NCBI GenBank assembly: GCA_028289345.1
Contig: JANQQL010000033.1
Span: forward strand, 1,054,001 to 1,118,000
DNA length: 64,000 bases
From: Planctomycetota bacterium
Lineage (GTDB): Bacteria; Planctomycetota; B15-G4; SIAN01
Direction: 5' to 3'
Within the stretch, counting starts at the first letter, position 1. Each line of letters opens with the position of its first letter. This document shows positions 59,442 to 64,000 of the stretch, piece after piece. Made by a program: the position numbers and the translations under genes. Below the pieces are notes generated by a model that did no database searches, was not told where the DNA came from, and was given only the letters and a program-made list of their open reading frames with translations.

Positions 59442-60289
59442 GACACCGGGGCGTGGCACTGATCCGCGATGTCGGCGAGCGTTCCGAACTCAAACTCATC
59501 GAGCAGCCGTTCCAGTCGCTCGGCCGTTCGATCAAGGTTCCGGTAGTGGCGAATGGAGCCGATGCGCGAGATGGTTCCGGTCGGAGCCCGCGGCTGGTCC
59601 GGATCGAACTCCCAAGGGTGGACGTAGAAGATCGCAGGTCCCCCCTCTTCATTCATGCGCCGAACCGCCCGTCGCGTGTACCACAGTGGGAATTGGCGAA
59701 GGTATCCGCCGCCCGCCGCCGGCAGGTTCATGCCTGCCACCCGCCAGGTCAGCAGGGGAAGCTCGACGAGTTGCCAGCCATCCTCTTGCACCAGCTGCGG
59801 AGTTCTGGCGAAGTCGGGGATTCCATAGCGATCGTGCCGTACCGGAAAGATGCTCGAGTCGTAATCCAGGCCCAAGTTGGCCAAGGCTTCCATCGCCCAC
59901 CACGTGTCCCGGGTGATGGAGAAGGTCGAGGCCCGAAACCCACGCACGGGTGCCCCCGCAAGGGGTTCCAGAAGTTCCACGCTCCGCCGCACGTCCTCGA
60001 CGAAGGGCTCCGGACCCAGCTCTTGAGCCATGCGATGAGAATGACCGTGGGAAGCGATCTCGTGACCCTCGGCGGCAATGCGCTTCACGATCTCCGGTTC
60101 ATGCTCCGCCACCCATCCGAGAACGAAGAACGTGGCCTTGTGTCCGGTCCGCTCGAGGATTCGCAGCACGCAATCCACCCCGGCCTCGACACGCCACGGC
60201 AATTGCTCCCAACGTTCCTCCGGAAACGCTCGGCGCAAGTTCAAGGCGTGGAAGTACTCCTCCACATCGATGCTGATTCCATTCTTCAC
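59438..60289 (-). CDS. XrtA-type polysaccharide deacetylase
   Basis: A 283-residue NodB-fold deacetylase of the exosortase-associated group with DUF3473 C-terminus. Catalytic features: 'GISIDVEEYFHALNLR' (Asp/Glu), 'HKATFFVLGWVAEHEPEIV', the metal His pair in 'GHEIASHGHSHRM', 'VRGFRASTFSITRDT' and 'AIFYVHPWEFDPDQPR'. It should remove N- or O-acetyl groups from an exported polysaccharide. GTG 60289 starts it. Upstream is EpsI, 37 bases away across a short tandem repeat, and downstream the FAD oxidoreductase. Confidence 0.92.
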   Translation of the reverse strand: MKNGISIDVEEYFHALNLRRAFPEERWEQLPWRVEAGVDCVLRILERTGHKATFFVLGWVAEHEPEIVKRIAAEGHEIASHGHSHRMAQELGPEPFVEDVRRSVELLEPLAGAPVRGFRASTFSITRDTWWAMEALANLGLDYDSSIFPVRHDRYGIPDFARTPQLVQEDGWQLVELPLLTWRVAGMNLPAAGGGYLRQFPLWYTRRAVRRMNEEGGPAIFYVHPWEFDPDQPRAPTGTISRIGSIRHYRNLDRTAERLERLLDEFEFGTLADIADQCHAPVS

Positions 60290-60297
60290 GATTCTTC

Positions 60298-60329
60298 GCC
60301 GTTGGAATTCATCTTGCCGTTGGAATTCA
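60298..60329. repeat. 14-bp direct repeat before the deacetylase gene
   Basis: GCCGTTGGAATTCA occurs at 60298-60311 and again at 60316-60329, an 18-base period. One copy contains the epsI-like stop codon. It looks like a small tandem duplication between two coupled genes. Confidence 0.7.
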
Positions 60330-60998
60330 TTCGCGGTGGGAAGTCACTCTCGGGGAGCTCGGTTCTTTGTGCTTGGAACGAGCCAGGCGACCTTCGATCT
60401 CTTCGACGGTCAGCCCCAGGAACTCATCCAGGGTTCGGCGGGCCGCCTCGACATCGCCGTCGGCCACCGGAGTCGAAACACGAATCAGCGAGGAGCGCCT
60501 CACTTCTTCACCCAAGTCCGCCAAAAAACCCCACCACTGCTGGCGCACGTAGGAAGTCGTGATTTGATCGCCGACCCGGTACCAAGCATAGACCAGTAGG
60601 TCACGGTCCCCCTTTTGGATTCGCAGCTCTTGAACCACCGGGGGAGCCTGCGCGGGAACTCTCGCGTGATCCCGCTCGGACATCACCTCCCAACCCTGGC
60701 CGCGGTAGCACACCGCCGGAGGATGGGCACTTTTCCGATCCCGGCCTGCCACGGAAACGCACAACAGCACTTCCTGCGAACCCTTCCGAAACTCGCGGAA
60801 CAACACGTCCCGGGTTTCCAGCAACTGATACTGGCGCTCCGTGAGAGTGCGGTCCGTGCCCTGCCAGCCGTCGACCGTTTGCGGAAAACCCGTGATCGCC
60901 GAACTTTCGACCGCGCCGCGCTCGGCACGCAAGAACTGAGTCAAGGCCGCGCTGGCCCCGAGCAACAGCACCGCCGTGACGAGTTTGGCCACCGTCAT
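60327..60998 (-). CDS. epsI: exosortase-associated protein EpsI
   Basis: A 223-residue protein with an N-terminal membrane helix ('KLVTAVLLLGASAALTQFL') and the EpsI/DUF3485 domain: 'FPQTVDGWQGTDRTLTE', 'LLCVSVAGRDRKSAHPP', 'PAVCYRGQGWEVMSE' and 'RDLLVYAWYRVGDQITT'. EpsI occurs fused to or next to exosortase and is needed in exopolysaccharide systems, although its biochemistry is not settled. ATG 60998 overlaps the exosortase stop (ATGA). In some genomes it is the C-terminal half of exosortase; here the two are separate chains. Confidence 0.9.
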   Translation of the reverse strand: MTVAKLVTAVLLLGASAALTQFLRAERGAVESSAITGFPQTVDGWQGTDRTLTERQYQLLETRDVLFREFRKGSQEVLLCVSVAGRDRKSAHPPAVCYRGQGWEVMSERDHARVPAQAPPVVQELRIQKGDRDLLVYAWYRVGDQITTSYVRQQWWGFLADLGEEVRRSSLIRVSTPVADGDVEAARRTLDEFLGLTVEEIEGRLARSKHKEPSSPRVTSHRE

Positions 60999-61858
60999 GG
61001 CGACGGATCCTTCTGCGACGGCAAGACTCGCTCCAATCCCACGTACACCAGCAGAGCCACGGCGTAGACGCCCCAACCCGACCAGTCGTGCCAGCGAATC
61101 GCGGCCTCCGTGCCTTGCTGCCAAGCGAGGACAGAAAGCAACATCACTCGGCAAAAGTTGGCGAAGCCAGCCACCACGACCGAGCTGATGCACAGGATCC
61201 ACTTGCCGGTGTTCGACAAAGTTCTCGACGAGTAGGCCATGAACAGTCCCAGCGCGAGCAATGCGATGAGCGAGCGCAACCCACTGCACTCGTTGTCCAC
61301 CAGCAGCCGCCCCCCACTTTCCAGGACCAGGTAGGAACCCTGCATTTCAATCTTCGCGCCGAGCAACTGAAGAGCCCCATTGGTCGAAACCAGAACCACG
61401 CCCTTCATCCACAACGCTGCCTGCTCCACCAGGATCATGGGGAGCGGAACCGCGAAGCTCAGGAACGCCAAAGGAAACCAAAGGCGTCGCAGCGCCGCCC
61501 GGCCCCCGATCAGCCAGACCAGGCCGGGAATCAGCAGCAATAGGCTCAAACCCGAAGGAGAGTCGTCCCGGCGAGCGGTGGCCGCCAGATGCACCAACAA
61601 CGCCGGGATCACCAGCCACAAACCGGCCCAGCTGCCGGGGCCCCAAATTCGTCGCAGCGCGTCGCGATCCTTCCAGATCAGGAAGCCAGACAACAAGGGG
61701 ATCAGTGGTCCATGGCCGTAGAGCGTGTCCGGACGGGAATAGCGTTGCTCCAGCCAGACAAACGTGAAGCGATAGGTGAGTAACAGCAGCCCAAGCAGAG
61801 CAAGCGCTGCGGTCAGCGGACGCCACGGCAGCGACCGGGCTTCACTGGCCGTGTTCAT
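60995..61858 (-). CDS. exosortase (XrtA/EpsH type)
   Basis: A 287-residue polytopic membrane protein with about eight hydrophobic segments. Hallmarks: 'YGHGPLIPLLSGFLIWKDR' and the catalytic triad region, with Cys in 'LLVDNECSGLRSLIALLALG', Arg in 'GFANFCRVMLLSVLAWQQ' and His in 'IRWHDWSGWGVYAVALLV'. Exosortases process PEP-CTERM tails or take part in polysaccharide export. ATG 61858 overlaps the GT4 stop (ATGA). No protein in this window ends with a recognisable PEP-CTERM signal, so substrates, if any, are elsewhere. Confidence 0.92.
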   Translation of the reverse strand: MNTASEARSLPWRPLTAALALLGLLLLTYRFTFVWLEQRYSRPDTLYGHGPLIPLLSGFLIWKDRDALRRIWGPGSWAGLWLVIPALLVHLAATARRDDSPSGLSLLLLIPGLVWLIGGRAALRRLWFPLAFLSFAVPLPMILVEQAALWMKGVVLVSTNGALQLLGAKIEMQGSYLVLESGGRLLVDNECSGLRSLIALLALGLFMAYSSRTLSNTGKWILCISSVVVAGFANFCRVMLLSVLAWQQGTEAAIRWHDWSGWGVYAVALLVYVGLERVLPSQKDPSP

Positions 61859-63018
61859 GACGAAACTCCGTGGGCCACCGAGGCAGAAGCCGCGGGCCCT
61901 CGGAACTGTTCGATCACCCGGGTTGCATGGTGATCCCAAGTGAGTCCCAAGTCGTCGATGGAGTTCTTGGCCGCCAACCCCAACTGCTCCCGCAGTGGCG
62001 GCGAGTCCAAGAGCCGGGCGAGTTGTTCCTCGAACTCGTTCTCCTTCGCGGAATCAAACAGCAATGCGTTGGTGCCAGGGCTCAGCACTTCTCGGATGTT
62101 CGGCCGATCCGGCGCCAGAATGGCACGACCCGCGGCCATGTAGTCCAGCAATTTCAATGGCGACGCGTAAGGCGTCGTTTCCGGAAGCAACGCGACGTCG
62201 AAAAGAGTCACGTGCTGGAACACTTGTTCCGCCGGCACTGCGCCGACGATGCGAACTTGATCCTCGATTCCTTGGTCCCGAGCCAACCCCCGTAGACGTT
62301 CCCGATCCGGGCCGTCCCCCACCACGCACAACACCGTTTCGGGTCGCCGTTTCAGGAACGGATAAGTCCGCTCCAACCGATTCCAATCGCGAATGTAGCC
62401 GACGAACCCGAGCACTGTCTTGCCACGCAACCCAAGACTTTCTCGTAGCTGATCGGGATCTTTGGGAGGTTGAATGCGCGCCGGATCGATGCCGTTGAAC
62501 TGAACTTCCAACAGCTCGGGACGCACGCCCTGATCTTCCATGTAGCGGGCCATCACCGAAGTCACCACGATCACCTGGCGTGCCGCATTCAGGGTCCACG
62601 TCTCGAGAAACGAGGCCAGGCGTTTCCAGAAAAGCCCCCCGTAGTTGCTGCGTTCCAGGGCCAGTGGCGCGTTGACCTCCACGATCCAGGGCAGCTGGTG
62701 CTTGCGAGCCACCCACCGGGCCGCGAACGCGAACAGCGAGTGGCGCGAGTAGATCGCCTCGGGTTGCTCACGACGCACCGCGCTCTCCAACTGGCGGATC
62801 TCGACCAAGTTGTAGGCGATCTCCGCAAGTTCGCGGATGGGCCGCAAGAACCAGGCGGCGGCAGCGCCCCCCGACGCTTGCCCGGAACTCTCTTCCTGGA
62901 GCTTCGGGCCCACTTCGGTCACGTCATGACCGGCGCGCCGCAATGCTCCCATCAAACCATCGATGTGAATTCGTTGGCCATCCCGAGACCGCGTCCGATG
63001 GTGATAGAGGATCTTCAC
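61855..63018 (-). CDS. GT4 glycosyltransferase (XrtA cluster)
   Basis: A 387-residue GT-B enzyme. N-terminal domain: 'KILYHHRTRSRDGQRIHIDG' and 'EAIYSRHSLFAFAARWVARK'; donor domain: 'VLGFVGYIRDWNRLERTYPF', 'VLCVVGDGPDRERLRGLARD' and 'YASPLKLLDYMAAGRAILAP'. The usual second Glu of the EX7E motif is Asp ('LLDYMAAG'). GTG 63018 overlaps the upstream stop (GTGA). The N-terminus resembles the XrtA/PEP-CTERM-associated glycosyltransferases next to exosortase. It probably builds part of the exported polysaccharide repeat. Confidence 0.9.
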   Translation of the reverse strand: MKILYHHRTRSRDGQRIHIDGLMGALRRAGHDVTEVGPKLQEESSGQASGGAAAAWFLRPIRELAEIAYNLVEIRQLESAVRREQPEAIYSRHSLFAFAARWVARKHQLPWIVEVNAPLALERSNYGGLFWKRLASFLETWTLNAARQVIVVTSVMARYMEDQGVRPELLEVQFNGIDPARIQPPKDPDQLRESLGLRGKTVLGFVGYIRDWNRLERTYPFLKRRPETVLCVVGDGPDRERLRGLARDQGIEDQVRIVGAVPAEQVFQHVTLFDVALLPETTPYASPLKLLDYMAAGRAILAPDRPNIREVLSPGTNALLFDSAKENEFEEQLARLLDSPPLREQLGLAAKNSIDDLGLTWDHHATRVIEQFRGPAASASVAHGVSS

Positions 63019-64000
63019 GAACTTTTCTGGGCCTCCACAGGAGCCACGGCCTGTGGTGCAGCGACGGGCAGTGGTTCACCCGTGGCTGCACAGAAGACTT
63101 CGTGCATTCCCCGCGTGGTCCGGTCCCAAGAGTGCTGCTCGGCGTACTGCCGAACGGCTCGACGGTCACGGGGACGATCCAACAGCTCTTGCACGGATTG
63201 GGCCACCGCCTCGGGGTTGGGGTCTTCCACGAGCAAGCCAACGGACGAGTCCCGCACGACTTCCGGCGATCCCCAAACTTTGGTGGCCACCACCGGAGTT
63301 CCGCACGCCATCGATTCCAGCAACACGTTGGGCCAACCCTCGCGAGACGAAAGCAGGTTCAAGACATCCGCTGCCGAGTAGGCCACGCGCAACTCGTCAT
63401 GGGGCAACGTGCCGACGAACTCGACCCGGTCCGCCACCTGTTCTTCTTCCGCGAGCCGCCGCAGCTCTCCATCCATCTCTCCCCCGCCGACAATCTTCAG
63501 CTGGACTCCGGGGAGATGGCGCAACGCTCGGATCACGTGATGGTGTCCTTTGCGTTCAATCAAGTGCCCCACCGACAGAATCACCGGCGAGGAGGCCGGC
63601 CATCCCAAACGTCGCCGCGCCTCGCCGGGTTCGATCGGACGGAACTTCTCCAGATCCACGCCATTGCTGAGGACCCGCACCGAAAAGCCCGAGTCGTGCA
63701 GTGGTTTCATTTCCTGACGGAGAGCGTCACAGACGGTGATCGCCGAGGACGCTCGCTTCAGCAGGTAACGCAGCCAACGGCGGGGAATGCGATAGCGCGG
63801 AATCAGATTCACGTCGGTTCCGCGGGCGGTCACCACCAGAGGCAGGCCGGCTCGCTTGGCAACGAAAGAAGCTGCCACGGAATCGGGATACAGATAGTGG
63901 GCATCCACCAGGTCGAACGAGTGTCCCTCCTGCCGCAACCGCTTCCATGCCCGAAGTCCGGCCCAGGCCACTGACAGAGGTGCCCAATGCATGTTCAGCT
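63015..64000 (-). CDS. GT4 glycosyltransferase (5' end cut by window edge)
   Basis: At least 327 codons of a GT-B glycosyltransferase; the frame stays open past an internal ATG (63992) to the right edge, and the N-terminal nucleotide fold is incomplete, so the start lies outside. Visible parts: 'FDLVDAHYLYPDSVAASFVA', 'PLVVTARGTDVNLIPRY', 'VRVLSNGVDLEKFRPIEPG', 'VILSVGHLIERKGHHHVIRA' and the EX7E motif in 'SREGWPNVLLESMACGTPVV'. It is the first visible gene of the exosortase operon, coupled to the next GT4 by GTGA. Confidence 0.92.
   Translation of the reverse strand, partial: LNMHWAPLSVAWAGLRAWKRLRQEGHSFDLVDAHYLYPDSVAASFVAKRAGLPLVVTARGTDVNLIPRYRIPRRWLRYLLKRASSAITVCDALRQEMKPLHDSGFSVRVLSNGVDLEKFRPIEPGEARRRLGWPASSPVILSVGHLIERKGHHHVIRALRHLPGVQLKIVGGGEMDGELRRLAEEEQVADRVEFVGTLPHDELRVAYSAADVLNLLSSREGWPNVLLESMACGTPVVATKVWGSPEVVRDSSVGLLVEDPNPEAVAQSVQELLDRPRDRRAVRQYAEQHSWDRTTRGMHEVFCAATGEPLPVAAPQAVAPVEAQKSS

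Noticed and set aside
60995-61858. Search for PEP-CTERM sorting signals among exported proteins in the window
   Set aside because: None of the secreted proteins seen ends in a Pro-Glu-Pro motif followed by a helix and basic residues.

Overview
The window is GC-rich, gene-dense DNA from a Gram-negative bacterium: it carries lpxD, a lipid A LpxH-type hydrolase, exosortase/EpsI exopolysaccharide genes and several outer-envelope lipoproteins. The mix of a GldA/GldF-GldG type ABC transporter with DUF4340, DUF1573 repeats, sulfatase-fold proteins, secreted proteins beginning 'RLKDGSVLEGE', TMTC-like membrane proteins and very long TPR proteins is most like Planctomycetota. This placement is an inference from gene content; no rRNA or tRNA gene was seen, and a myxobacterial-type or other deep lineage cannot be excluded. 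No insertion sequence, phage gene or CRISPR array was seen.

Layout. (1) 1-4429, minus strand: a tightly coupled run of an LTA-synthase-like sulfatase-fold membrane protein (cut by the left edge), two SAM methyltransferases, an isoprenylcysteine-methyltransferase-like membrane protein and a CDP-alcohol phosphatidyltransferase. (2) 4585-7665, plus, divergent from it: a zinc-less MDR dehydrogenase, a 6-pyruvoyltetrahydropterin-synthase-like protein with an altered metal site, and a single polypeptide fusing a GT4 glycosyltransferase to GTP cyclohydrolase II. Regions 1 and 2 together look like an uncharacterised GTP-derived glycoside or lipid pathway. (3) 7717-17968, minus: an orphan TIR-like/DUF4071 protein, a DUF3857 transglutaminase-like protein, a TPR glycosyltransferase, an S8 protease lipoprotein and a secreted TPR/MA-type protein. 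(4) 18297-29789, plus: a secreted hypothetical, then radical SAM - GT9 - radical SAM - radical SAM - TMTC-like protein in one overlapping operon, then DUF1573 - sulfatase - SGNH hydrolase in another. (5) 29799-35767, minus: an iron-type solute-binding lipoprotein and the ABC/GldFG/DUF4340 export system. (6) 36372-37414, minus: a degenerate GGDEF protein preceded by a long, strongly foldable RNA that ends in an intrinsic terminator and has a plausible antiterminator. (7) 37415-46728, minus: housekeeping genes tyrS, rpsA, plsC-like, cmk and lpxH-like, with a sigma54-type response regulator upstream. (8) 47128-50291, minus: FemAB-like and two DPM1/ArnC-type glycosyltransferases. (9) 50805-58324, plus: a histidine pseudokinase, a 1752-residue TPR protein with a long Arg/Gly/Pro/Glu tail, and lpxD. 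(10) 58347-64000, minus: FAD oxidoreductase, XrtA-type polysaccharide deacetylase, EpsI, exosortase and two GT4 glycosyltransferases (the last cut by the right edge).

Translational coupling is pervasive: ATGA, GTGA, TTGA and TGATG overlaps join most neighbours, so many starts could be fixed by context rather than by Shine-Dalgarno strength. The observations I rate highest are the GT4-GTP cyclohydrolase II fusion operon, the structured RNA/attenuator before the degenerate GGDEF gene, the triple radical SAM operon, the lpxH-like gene that seems to need a non-canonical start codon, and the pseudokinase next to the giant TPR protein.
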